From positions 1 through 6,876 of the forward strand of contig JAPHRL010000003.1 in the NCBI GenBank assembly GCA_026195755.1: a stretch of DNA of 6,876 nucleotides, in the 5' to 3' direction. The position numbers and the translations under genes were made by a program. Source of the stretch: Kangiella sp. (GTDB lineage: Bacteria > Pseudomonadota > Gammaproteobacteria > Enterobacterales > Kangiellaceae). The first letter of the stretch is position 1. Each line of letters begins with the position of its first letter. Of this stretch, positions 1-6,334 are shown in pieces. The notes under the pieces are model-generated. The model saw nothing but the letters and a program-made list of their open reading frames with translations, made no database searches and had not been told where the DNA came from.

Positions 1-114
1 ATGCTCTATTTCCTGTTTGATTGAATCGACTTCCAAATAATGCAAATAGGTAAAGCCGCCAAGCACAACCAAAACTAATAAGATTCCAAATAATGCCCCA
101 ATGAGATAATTCAC
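1..114 (-). CDS. N-terminus of a small membrane protein (partial, runs off the left edge)
   Basis: An open frame of 38 codons starts at a GTG (112-114) and continues without a stop to base 1. The start is supported by a purine-rich Shine-Dalgarno tract, AAGGACAGGGAC, directly upstream. There is no in-frame ATG nearby. The translation begins MNYLIGALFGILLVLVVLGG, a clear hydrophobic segment (about residues 3-26). A charged stretch EVDSIKQEIEH follows, which looks like the start of a periplasmic or coiled-coil region. This fits a single-pass inner-membrane anchor. The gene lies downstream of the terminator at 178-200, so it probably has its own promoter in 115-177. The family cannot be named from 38 residues. 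The reading frame is fairly secure because codon use is natural, the segment is hydrophobic and the Shine-Dalgarno is well placed. Confidence 0.66.
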   Translation of the reverse strand, partial: MNYLIGALFGILLVLVVLGGFTYLHYLEVDSIKQEIEH

Positions 115-177
115 GTCCCTGTCCTTGTTCGTTGTGTTAAGTGGAGTCTACTGGATAACTAAAAACTTTTGAAGTAT

Positions 178-200
178 AAAAAAGGCAGCCGAAGCTGCCT
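178..200 (-). terminator. Intrinsic terminator of the hydrolase/DUF4785-like operon
   Basis: Read on the minus strand this is a perfect 7-bp stem AGGCAGC/GCTGCCT closed by a TTCG tetraloop (C-UUCG-G, an unusually stable loop), followed by a run of six T. It starts 23 bases after the stop of the gene at 223-1362, so it is the natural 3' end of that two-gene transcript. Confidence 0.93.
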
Positions 201-222
201 GAATTAATCAAAACATAAGTTA

Positions 223-1362
223 CTATTTTAGAATTGCCATTTGGCTTTGATCTCGTAGTTCTACATTCCTCAGCTCGTAAGGTGCGCTCAGGCCACTACT
301 GGCTAAGATTTTGGCATCGAATTCCATCATGATTTGGCCTGCACCACGGCTTAGATTATCCGCAGTATGGGTCACCATGATAGGTTTCATATTACCAGCT
401 TTATCGCTTCCGTATAAAACACCACGCACTTCAAAGCGACTGTCTTTTTTGACTTTAACTGGAACCATAGCTTTCAGGTTCTTGTCACCACCGACGATTT
501 GCACATTGCCTCCAGCCGAAGCAGTCATCTCGTCATAGGAGAATGGTACGCGACCGTTACGCTGAATCAACTTACCATTTACATGGGCTTTAACTTCAGT
601 GTGTAGTTCCCATAAAGCACCAGGAACATTATCAGCCGCCATTTTCATTGGCATCTTGATTTGATAACCATCACCTGATTTTTTGAATATTACTGGATAA
701 CTTTGTCCTGTTGGTGATACTAAACGAGCTTTGATGTTGCGGATAGTTTGTGCCTGACCGCGATCAAAAACATTAGCGCTAATATTAAGCGTATCGTTTC
801 TGAAGTAAGTTCCCTGTCCTGACTTGAGATATAAAGCTGTATCGCTATTTTTCTCAAATACATTGATGCGGTACTTGCCGTTTGGATTAAGCTTCTGGTT
901 GGTTTGCAAGGTAAACTCACCCTGGCCCAAATTATCAGCTAACTTAAAACCGGTGGTTCCACGTTGAAAACCAATACCTTGTGCTTGCATGGCGTTACTA
1001 TCAACCAACATGTCAAAACCACTACCTTTGGCGAAGCTTTTGCCACCTTTCTGGCTGATGTTCATCATCTGTGGCTCAACCGCTGAACGACCATCCGCTG
1101 CTGAGATACGAACCAGAGCACCTGGCGCGCTGGTGGTTAATGAGACACCGCGTTGTAATGATTGACCATTGACATCCAGACTGTATTCGCGGCTTTGTGT
1201 CGCTGGAATATGCTCATTTTGATTGATGACAAATTTGTTGTCCTGAGCAACTGCAAAACTATAACTAGTTGTGTCAGCACTTTTAGTAATGGTATTGGCA
1301 CTAACTGCTGAACTCATCATTAGAGCCAGCGTTGTTGAAGTAATTAATATTATGTTCTTCAT
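223..1362 (-). CDS. Exported DUF4785-like protein, partner of the upstream hydrolase
   Basis: This is a 379-residue protein with a classical Sec signal peptide (residues 1-22, cleavage predicted after V-S-A22). The mature part is beta-rich, has no cysteine and shows no catalytic motif I recognise. Residues about 185-277 look like an Ig-like beta-sandwich (ARLVSPTGQSYPVIF, then GALWELHTEV). The C-terminal 90 residues contain RFEVRGVLYGSDKAGNMKPI and end APYELRNVELRDQSQMAIL. From memory this layout fits the DUF4785 family of secreted gammaproteobacterial proteins; that assignment is tentative and the function is unknown. The start is firm: AAGGAG lies 6 bases before the ATG. That Shine-Dalgarno overlaps the stop codon of the hydrolase gene, and only 10 bases separate the two genes, so they should be co-translated. 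I infer a periplasmic or secreted accessory role, perhaps binding or stabilising the hydrolase or its substrate. It could equally act independently. Confidence 0.88.
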   Translation of the reverse strand: MKNIILITSTTLALMMSSAVSANTITKSADTTSYSFAVAQDNKFVINQNEHIPATQSREYSLDVNGQSLQRGVSLTTSAPGALVRISAADGRSAVEPQMMNISQKGGKSFAKGSGFDMLVDSNAMQAQGIGFQRGTTGFKLADNLGQGEFTLQTNQKLNPNGKYRINVFEKNSDTALYLKSGQGTYFRNDTLNISANVFDRGQAQTIRNIKARLVSPTGQSYPVIFKKSGDGYQIKMPMKMAADNVPGALWELHTEVKAHVNGKLIQRNGRVPFSYDEMTASAGGNVQIVGGDKNLKAMVPVKVKKDSRFEVRGVLYGSDKAGNMKPIMVTHTADNLSRGAGQIMMEFDAKILASSGLSAPYELRNVELRDQSQMAILK

Positions 1363-1368
1363 GACAGG

Positions 1369-1374
1369 CTCCTT
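1369..1374 (-). promoter_or_regulatory. Shine-Dalgarno overlapping the hydrolase stop codon
   Basis: AAGGAG on the minus strand shares two bases with the TAA stop (1373-1375) of the alpha/beta hydrolase gene and lies 6 bases before the ATG of the DUF4785-like gene. This geometry suggests translational coupling, with ribosomes ending the first gene positioned to start the second. Confidence 0.85.
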
Positions 1375-2251
1375 AAATTCGATTACGTAGGTATGAGTCT
1401 AAATAGAAACAGTTGCGACGGCTTTGCGCATGACTGAGTGGCTCACCACCTTTGGTGTACCATTTATCGTAGAACCAGACCGAACCGGCAGCACTTTGCG
1501 AACTGCAATTGAGGAATCCATCTGAGCAACTGTCGAGCCAGTTTTGCGTGAACTCAAGACCGACATTTTGCGAATATCCGCCGCAATAACTGTCACCATC
1601 CCAGATCGCTGACTCAACGTCAGTACCCACTACGTTGACGAATGGCTTGGGTAAACTTGGGCGACCGGATGTACCGTAAAGCCAGTTGGCATTGTAGCTC
1701 GTCATCCAAGATTCCTGCTGCTGACGTACCGCATCATTTTGATAACCAAGCAACCAACCGAGAGACTGCTCAAAACCATTACCGTTTAATACCGCTTCAG
1801 CTAATGGTGTTCCGCCACTAGAAGGTGCTAGAGCAATCACCTCTTTGGTCTTATTAATGATGTTTGGAAAACGACTATCCCAGGTTGGGTTTGACAGGAT
1901 CCAGCGCACCACATTCCCACCATTAGAGTGAGTAATGAGGGTCATCTGGGTGATACCTTTATTGTTAATGAAGTTAGTGAGTTGGGTCGCCAAACAACCT
2001 GACGCACGGCTGTCCCACATGTATTGAGTAAAGTCACAGTTAATGACAGTATAATTGCTAGAGTTCGGTAAGCCCTGAACGACTGATTGGATCATTGAGC
2101 CAGTCCAGTAATCGTTATAAGCATCGCTTTGCTGGCCTGTGCCATGAACAAAAGCAACGCCGACATTCGCACTCGCGGAAGCTGCCATTAAGGAACCACC
2201 AATCAGTGACGCCCCCAACAACAACTTGTTTAGGAAAGATTTCTTCAGCAT
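1373..2251 (-). CDS. Exported alpha/beta hydrolase, lipase/esterase-like
   Basis: This 292-residue protein has a signal peptide (residues 1-28, cleavage after ASASA28). The mature protein opens with a beta strand and a lipase-type oxyanion motif, FVHGTG (H36-G37). The nucleophile elbow is THSNGGNVVRW with Ser109. The usual first glycine of GxSxG is replaced by Thr (T-H-S-N-G), a variant seen in some lipases. Candidate acid residues are D211 (VVGTDVES) or D218/D220, and the likely catalytic His is H274 (PLSHAQ). Six cysteines (C72, C86, C223, C242, C249, C281) are all in the mature part, enough for three disulfides, which fits export through an oxidising periplasm. The expected reaction is carboxyl-ester hydrolysis; the substrate is unknown. 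The start has a GGGGGT ribosome site 7 bases upstream. The gene is first in an operon with the DUF4785-like gene. A non-lipase role, such as a thioesterase or depolymerase, cannot be excluded. Confidence 0.88.
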   Translation of the reverse strand: MLKKSFLNKLLLGASLIGGSLMAASASANVGVAFVHGTGQQSDAYNDYWTGSMIQSVVQGLPNSSNYTVINCDFTQYMWDSRASGCLATQLTNFINNKGITQMTLITHSNGGNVVRWILSNPTWDSRFPNIINKTKEVIALAPSSGGTPLAEAVLNGNGFEQSLGWLLGYQNDAVRQQQESWMTSYNANWLYGTSGRPSLPKPFVNVVGTDVESAIWDGDSYCGGYSQNVGLEFTQNWLDSCSDGFLNCSSQSAAGSVWFYDKWYTKGGEPLSHAQSRRNCFYLDSYLRNRI

Positions 2252-2331
2252 ATGCTACCCCCTAGGTTTTTAAGCTGACTGCATACCTATAGCCTTTTAT
2301 AGTTAGTGCAGGGCTACAAGCATTCCTCTCT

Positions 2332-2359
2332 TTGCCTTGAATTAGTTTTTATAAGGCAA
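2332..2359. repeat. Inverted repeat in the hydrolase leader
   Basis: TTGCCTT (2332-2338) and AAGGCAA (2353-2359) form a perfect 7-bp inverted repeat around a 14-base AT-rich loop, about 80-110 bases upstream of the hydrolase start. A second, weaker arm pair, TAGCC (2290-2294) and GGCTA (2312-2316), lies closer to the gene. They could be an operator or a leader hairpin. There is no T-run, so they are not a terminator. Confidence 0.4.
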
Positions 2360-2543
2360 GAAGGTTATAGCATCAGTTTTACTAATTGTAAAAAACACTA
2401 GTTTAAAACAGTTGCAACAAGATACGAGAGACGCTTTCATACCCAAATAGGTTTGCAACCTTTTGTTATTTAAGTTTATTTAAATCAATTTCAAACAGCC
2501 GATTAAAATAAAGAGAGCGAAATTCAAACAAGCGTCTTATATC

Positions 2544-2636
2544 AGCAAGTCATTAGCAGAAGTAACCGACTCGAAAAACTACATAGCAAGTCATTAATGA
2601 CTTATGAATTTGATCGTTTTGTGATTTAAGTCACTA
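2544..2636. promoter_or_regulatory. Cluster of AAGTCAYTA boxes including a perfect 16-bp palindrome
   Basis: AGCAAGTCATTA occurs exactly at 2544-2555 and again at 2585-2596. The second copy is the left arm of the perfect palindrome AAGTCATTAATGACTT (2588-2603). A close variant, AAGTCACTA, lies at 2628-2636. The same-strand boxes begin at 2547, 2588 and 2628, that is 41 and 40 bases apart, close to four helical turns. Such a layout suggests binding sites for a dimeric regulator on one face of the DNA, upstream of the hydrolase operon. The regulator is unknown. Confidence 0.42.
2620..2635. promoter_or_regulatory. CRP-like binding site
   Basis: TGTGA, six bases (TTTAAG), then TCACT matches the CRP/cAMP consensus TGTGA-N6-TCACA at 9 of 10 conserved positions. 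The inner GTGA/TCAC half-sites are perfect inverted repeats. It lies about 370 bases upstream of the hydrolase start and overlaps the third AAGTCAYTA box. Which transcript it controls, and whether the binding protein is CRP or a relative, is inference. Confidence 0.45.
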
Positions 2637-2646
2637 ATTTTTGTAC

Positions 2647-2692
2647 AAAAAAAGCCGTGCTCTCGCTAGACCTTGAAGGATAGTGCTAACGG
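2647..2692 (-). terminator. Imperfect terminator-like hairpin with T-run
   Basis: Read on the minus strand, an imperfect hairpin is followed by seven T. The outer pair is CCGT/ACGG, with GC, CTA/TAG and CCT/AGG segments inside a small loop. The A/T-run-plus-stem tract acaaaaaaagccgtgc (2645-2660) is nearly the same as the tract in the peptidase terminator at 2951-2965. It may end a short minus-strand RNA or be a decayed duplicate terminator. Confidence 0.35.
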
Positions 2693-2699
2693 AGGATTA

Positions 2700-2766
2700 A
2701 TTGGGCTGACATGTCGATCATGTTCAGACCCGAACCTAACCGCATGTGGCGAGTAAACAGCTCAAT
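2700..2766. ncRNA. Candidate structured RNA or stem-loop segment
   Basis: A 9-bp stem pairs 2700-2708 (ATTGGGCTG) with 2758-2766 (CAGCTCAAT). It encloses a hairpin ACATG/CATGT (2709-2713 with 2719-2723, loop TCGAT) and a short hairpin CGC/GCG (2741-2743 with 2749-2751). On the plus strand the 9-bp stem is complete with one G-U wobble, whereas on the minus strand that pair becomes an A-C mismatch. I recognise no known RNA family. It could be an uncharacterised small RNA, a decayed element or chance structure. Confidence 0.27.
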
Positions 2767-2801
2767 CCAAAATCGCTTAATTTCAAGTAATAACTAAAAA
2801 C

Positions 2802-2929
2802 ATAGGATGGGTTAGCCACAGGCGTAACCCATCAATTCACACCTTCGTAGCACAATGATGGATTACACAGGCATTGCACCCAGAGGGCAGGCTCCGCTCG
2901 GTCTGCCCCCTTGGGTAAACCCATCCTAT
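2802..2929. repeat. Palindromic MITE-like or dispersed repeat element
   Basis: A 128-base element is bounded by perfect 12-bp inverted repeats, ATAGGATGGGTT (2802-2813) and AACCCATCCTAT (2918-2929). The left end also folds alone: GATGGGTTAGCC (2806-2817) pairs with GGC-G-TAACCCATC (2821-2833), leaving one bulged G. The right end forms a second long hairpin, with ACCCA (2878-2882) pairing TGGGT (2912-2916) and GGGCAG (2885-2890) pairing CTGCCC (2903-2908). A diverged direct copy of the left arm starts near 2857. GATGGGTTA...TAACCCATC sequences of this type recur in many bacterial intergenic regions. There is no coding capacity, so any movement would have to be driven in trans. Confidence 0.68.
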
Positions 2930-2952
2930 AACTTACCTAATATGCGATGCAC

Positions 2953-2979
2953 AAAAAAGCCGTGCAATAAGCACGGCTT
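2953..2979 (-). terminator. Intrinsic terminator of the peptidase operon
   Basis: On the minus strand AAGCCGTGC/GCACGGCTT forms a perfect 9-bp stem around the loop TTATT, followed by a T-run (six A on the plus strand at 2953-2958). It lies about 30 bases after the stop of the M6 peptidase gene. Confidence 0.93.
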
Positions 2980-3009
2980 CTTCGTTGGAGCTGTAAAACT
3001 TAAGTGGTA

Positions 3010-6000
3010 TTAACGTCTTCTGTATAAAACCAAGCCTAACAACATAAGCAGCAACCAGTTAGTGCTACCGCCGCCGCCGCCACCGCTTGACGGAGGATCA
3101 TTTACCGTCACTGACTGAGTCATTTCACGCTCAACACCGGTGCCATCGGTAGCCTTAAAAGTTACTTCGTAAGTACCGCCCTCTGAGTAAGTGTGTGAAG
3201 GTGACTTAGCAGTGCTGTCATTTCCATCACCAAAATCCCAGCTATAGGTATAATTACCATCACCACCAGTTGCAGTGCTCGAAAAACTTGCGGTCAAGTT
3301 GTTACGGGTTGAAGTGAAGTTAACGTTTAACGGTGCAACAACACTAACTTGCTTCGATGCCTGGGCTTCTTGATTGTCATCACTGGTGACTGTCATAGTA
3401 ATGGTATAGGTTCCAGTAAGGTTGTAGCCATGGCTTGCTGTCAAACCAGTCACCTGATTACCATCGCCCATATCCCACTGCACGCTATAAGCCTCGACAC
3501 CACCAATAATATTGGCTTCAAGCTCAACAGCCGAGCCATTAACAGTTTCCGTGAAATCGACAGATAAGACATCACCGATAACAACAACTTGCTCAACAAC
3601 ACTTACAGTGCTGTCCTGATCAGTGACCGTCAATGTAACCGTATAGTTGCCGCTAGTAGCGTAAGTATGAACTGGAGCCGCTTCAGTAGAGATTGCAGAA
3701 CCATCACCGAAATCCCATTCATAAGTATAACCAGGAATCCCGCCTGCCGTTTCATCGGTAAAAGAAACTTCTCGGAAATTACGCTGGAACTCAAAACCTG
3801 CCGTTAACTCAAGAGGAGTAGCACTTAATTTTACCGTTGCAGTACTTGAGTTTGCAGCTTGATTGAGCACTTCCATCGTAAAACCATGTTCTGGTAATAC
3901 AAGGCCAGAAGCCGGTTGCTGTGGTGAAGAATAGTCATTGGAGTCATCAAATACTGAAATTGCGCTTAAATGATTATCGTTACTGGTCGACTTCTGATTA
4001 TAAAGACTAAATGCCGCATCTCTAATTTGCGTCAAGGTGCTGCCAGGGTTTGAGCCATTCATAATAATATTTTGATCAGCATCCACTACACCGGTAAAGC
4101 CATAACCAGGATGGTCATCCGCACCAACTTTGTTGTCACTATAATTCTCATCACCAAACCAGACTAACACTCCGGGGCTATTGAAGGTGTTAGCAAAACC
4201 GCCATCGCGTCCATTCGAGCTTCTTAGCTGAATCCAGTAGTTCTGAGGTAAACCCGGAGCTTGATCAGACGCTCGAGAGAAACCGTCCAAAGTTACTGCA
4301 TCAGCAACCTCAGCCCCATCTGTGTAAATCTCGGCTCCGGACTGTTTGATCACGAGGTCGTCGGCAATAAAGCCATAACCACCAGTATTCTGATCGGTTT
4401 CATAATGAAAACTAAAGGTAACTGTCTGTCCTGCATAAGCTGTTAAATCAAAGGTGAGGTCAACCCAGCCCTCAGTTCCCTCAGAACCTGTAATATCAGC
4501 AGATTTACCGGTAATAAAGTCATTAATTTCGTAATACTGGTTATTCACCTTAGTATGATTCCCGGCAAGCGCATCATCATTAGCTTTGACCTGCACATAA
4601 TCATAATCAACTTCGATATCCCAGTGCGCCTTCATGCTCAACTCAAGGGTGCCGGATGCTGGCAAGTCTAGAGTAAAGTTCATACTGTTCGACTTCATGT
4701 CGCCTTTGCCCGAGTAATACTGATAAGAACCTGTATAAGGAGGCATAAAGTCAAAGAGCGGATCCGGAAGGTTAACTCTGATTTGATTGACCGCACCTGA
4801 GTGGTTTGAAGCTTCTACAAGGTCGATGTCTTGTGGAGTTCCCATCAAGTCCGCCAAATCAACCACAGTCTCATCAATCCAGTCGCCACCATAGGTTGCT
4901 TGAAGGAATGAGCGTGCATAAGGGCTAAAACCTGTTGGTTTAGTGCCTGCAGGAGAACCCACCCAGCTACCTGATGCCATCACTGACCAGATACCAACTG
5001 GTGAGCCTTCGTCAGATCCTGCAATATCATACTCATCCGGCAATCCTAGATCGTGTCCAAACTCATGCACCACGACGCCTGTTGCTGCATCAATCGGCTG
5101 GACGGTATAACCAAACAACTTTTGACTCGTACCAGGTATGGTATAACCACCTTGCTGTGCGTCGACATAATAACGATGTGACCAAATGGCATCATCACTT
5201 AACACACCACCGCCAGCTTCTTCGCCAACACTTGAGTGGTATATCATGACGTGATCAATAAGACCGTCTGCCTCTTCAATATTGCCATCACCATCTAGAT
5301 CATAAGGATCTTCCAAGTCATAATCTGCAAGATTAATAGTATTATCCTGAACCGCTTTAGTAACTGCCTCCTTAACCAAGGCCGGTACATTTTTATCATT
5401 GTCGTTGTTGTCAGGATCATTCTCGCCATAGTAAGCAGCATTATTATCTGCCGTTACCCAACCATATGTATCGCCAGTAAAGTAGAATGTACCGCCCGAC
5501 TCATCTTGATAAAAGTTGTAGCCAGACTCTAAGTTTTGGCCAGATGGTCCAGCAAAACCAGTAGTAGAGAACATCAGGTTTTGATAGTGCGATACTGGGT
5601 AAGAACTGTAATACATATCGGTATCGCCAGAACTTAGTCCGTTGTCGTCATGCGCCAAATCAGGAAAGTCGACCAACACGGCAAGAACTTTAACCGTCTT
5701 GTTATTTATAGTCTTTTGCTCAGCCGTAACACCTTTAATAATTGATTGGTGTTTTTGTTTCAGACTATCAGAGACTAAAACAGGTAATTTTGGCTGAGTA
5801 TTTAAGCTGCTTCCAATATATCGCTCAACAGCCAACTCTTTTTCTGAATCAGTGGCGTTAGCTTTGACTTCGCCACGTTTTTCAAGCCAGTACAAAATTC
5901 TTTCATGATTCACCAATGCAGGATCTTTGGGTGATACCGATTTCTCTGAGGCATGTGCCATTGGAGCCGCAAGCGCAAGAGCCAATAAACTATAAACTAC

Positions 6001-6012
6001 GGAGTGCTTCAT
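3010..6012 (-). CDS. Secreted M6 (immune inhibitor A/PrtV-type) metallopeptidase with three PKD domains and GlyGly-CTERM
   Basis: This 1000-residue zinc endopeptidase has a signal peptide (1-21, AHA cleavage), then a propeptide (about 22-105). The M6 catalytic domain (about 106-415) carries HEFGHDLGLPDE: ligands H316, H320 and D326, general base E317. A Met-turn (WSVMASG, M345) follows. A Ca-binding loop, DLDGDGNIEEAD, lies at 238-249. Residues 420-570 look like the MAM-like beta domain of InhA proteins, and about 575-735 like their following accessory region. Three PKD repeats follow, with WDFGDG or WDMGDG at 766, 846 and 925. The tail is six glycines (977-982), a hydrophobic helix (986-997) and RRR: a GlyGly-CTERM signal. 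In known cases rhombosortase cleaves this tail and the protein leaves by type II secretion. AAAAGGT lies 7 bases before the ATG, inside the end of the lipoprotein gene. Extracellular protein degradation is the likely role. It resembles Vibrio PrtV, but orthology is not established. Confidence 0.97.
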   Translation of the reverse strand: MKHSVVYSLLALALAAPMAHASEKSVSPKDPALVNHERILYWLEKRGEVKANATDSEKELAVERYIGSSLNTQPKLPVLVSDSLKQKHQSIIKGVTAEQKTINNKTVKVLAVLVDFPDLAHDDNGLSSGDTDMYYSSYPVSHYQNLMFSTTGFAGPSGQNLESGYNFYQDESGGTFYFTGDTYGWVTADNNAAYYGENDPDNNDNDKNVPALVKEAVTKAVQDNTINLADYDLEDPYDLDGDGNIEEADGLIDHVMIYHSSVGEEAGGGVLSDDAIWSHRYYVDAQQGGYTIPGTSQKLFGYTVQPIDAATGVVVHEFGHDLGLPDEYDIAGSDEGSPVGIWSVMASGSWVGSPAGTKPTGFSPYARSFLQATYGGDWIDETVVDLADLMGTPQDIDLVEASNHSGAVNQIRVNLPDPLFDFMPPYTGSYQYYSGKGDMKSNSMNFTLDLPASGTLELSMKAHWDIEVDYDYVQVKANDDALAGNHTKVNNQYYEINDFITGKSADITGSEGTEGWVDLTFDLTAYAGQTVTFSFHYETDQNTGGYGFIADDLVIKQSGAEIYTDGAEVADAVTLDGFSRASDQAPGLPQNYWIQLRSSNGRDGGFANTFNSPGVLVWFGDENYSDNKVGADDHPGYGFTGVVDADQNIIMNGSNPGSTLTQIRDAAFSLYNQKSTSNDNHLSAISVFDDSNDYSSPQQPASGLVLPEHGFTMEVLNQAANSSTATVKLSATPLELTAGFEFQRNFREVSFTDETAGGIPGYTYEWDFGDGSAISTEAAPVHTYATSGNYTVTLTVTDQDSTVSVVEQVVVIGDVLSVDFTETVNGSAVELEANIIGGVEAYSVQWDMGDGNQVTGLTASHGYNLTGTYTITMTVTSDDNQEAQASKQVSVVAPLNVNFTSTRNNLTASFSSTATGGDGNYTYSWDFGDGNDSTAKSPSHTYSEGGTYEVTFKATDGTGVEREMTQSVTVNDPPSSGGGGGGSTNWLLLMLLGLVLYRRR

Positions 6013-6013
6013 C

Positions 6014-6334
6014 TTAGTTACCTTTTAAACATTTATCGTATGCTGAATTTTTCTTATTAATATAATCTCTAATAACAGTTTCTCGCTGTTGTTTATCCAT
6101 ATCCTCCGTGATTAACCCCTTCTCTATAAGCATAGGCTCAAGTTTCCAGATATCTTGTATCGGAGCAGGTGCACTGCAAATAGGTTTAACGGGACCTTTA
6201 TGTGGGTTGAATTGCGTCTCTGAATCGTTACTTTCATGCCGTTCAATGCCCTCCTTTTCCGGATGAACATCATTTTTACAGGCTACTAATGTTATAGCAC
6301 TGATGAGACATGCGAGTAATAAATAGGTACGCAT
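6014..6334 (-). CDS. Small lipoprotein with an M6-propeptide-like C-terminal region
   Basis: This 106-residue lipoprotein has a type II signal peptide ending in the lipobox LVAC, so Cys19 would be lipidated. Lys at +2 favours outer-membrane sorting by Lol. Residues 20-50 are a hydrophilic linker, and C53 and C102 could form a disulfide. Residues 66-95 (core LIEKGLITEDMD, then VIRDYINKK) align without gaps with residues 40-69 of the peptidase encoded next (core LEKRGEVKANAT, then AVERYIGSS); this is the propeptide segment of M6 enzymes. I chose the ATG at 6332-6334. An in-frame TTG four codons upstream (6344-6346) would give 110 residues, but it has no visible Shine-Dalgarno and would put Gly-Arg-Lys ahead of the n-region. 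The stop is one base before the peptidase start, so the pair is almost surely one translational unit. A role as inhibitor, chaperone or surface tether for the peptidase is inference. Confidence 0.88.
   Translation of the reverse strand: MRTYLLLACLISAITLVACKNDVHPEKEGIERHESNDSETQFNPHKGPVKPICSAPAPIQDIWKLEPMLIEKGLITEDMDKQQRETVIRDYINKKNSAYDKCLKGN
6020..6026 (-). promoter_or_regulatory. Ribosome binding site of the peptidase inside the lipoprotein gene
   Basis: AAAAGGT on the minus strand lies within the last codons of the lipoprotein gene, 7 bases before the peptidase ATG. The lipoprotein TAA (6014-6016) sits between the two. Termination and initiation are thus adjacent, which supports coupled synthesis. 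Confidence 0.75.

Larger units (their letters stand above)
2252..3009. other. Long intergenic region with regulatory and repeat content
   Basis: No protein-coding gene is convincing in these 758 bases. The left part (2252-2650) is AT-rich and must hold the minus-strand promoter and leader of the hydrolase operon. It contains an inverted repeat, phased AAGTCAYTA boxes and a CRP-like site. The middle (2645-2790) is strongly self-complementary. The right part holds a palindromic dispersed-type element (2802-2929) and the terminator of the peptidase gene. I could not fix a minus-strand -35/-10 pair for the hydrolase operon with confidence. Confidence 0.8.

Noticed and set aside
2734..2740. ACCTAAC as an integron attC core (RYYYAAC)
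   Set aside because: No matching GTTRRRY core lies downstream on the same strand at attC distance, and there is no integrase or cassette structure.
2711..2797. Possible 28-residue plus-strand peptide starting MSIMFRPEPN
   Set aside because: GGAGG at 2691-2695 is about 15 bases from the ATG, too far, and the frame lies over the stem-loop segment. It is too short to judge without conservation data, though its composition is not absurd.
2252..3009. CRISPR array in the long intergenic region
   Set aside because: The repeats there are inverted or occur only twice to three times at uneven lengths, with no regular spacers of constant size.
4974..5249. Open frame of 91 codons on the plus strand opposite the peptidase
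   Set aside because: It is antisense to the conserved M6 catalytic domain, including the zinc motif. Its composition reflects that domain's codons and there is no Shine-Dalgarno.
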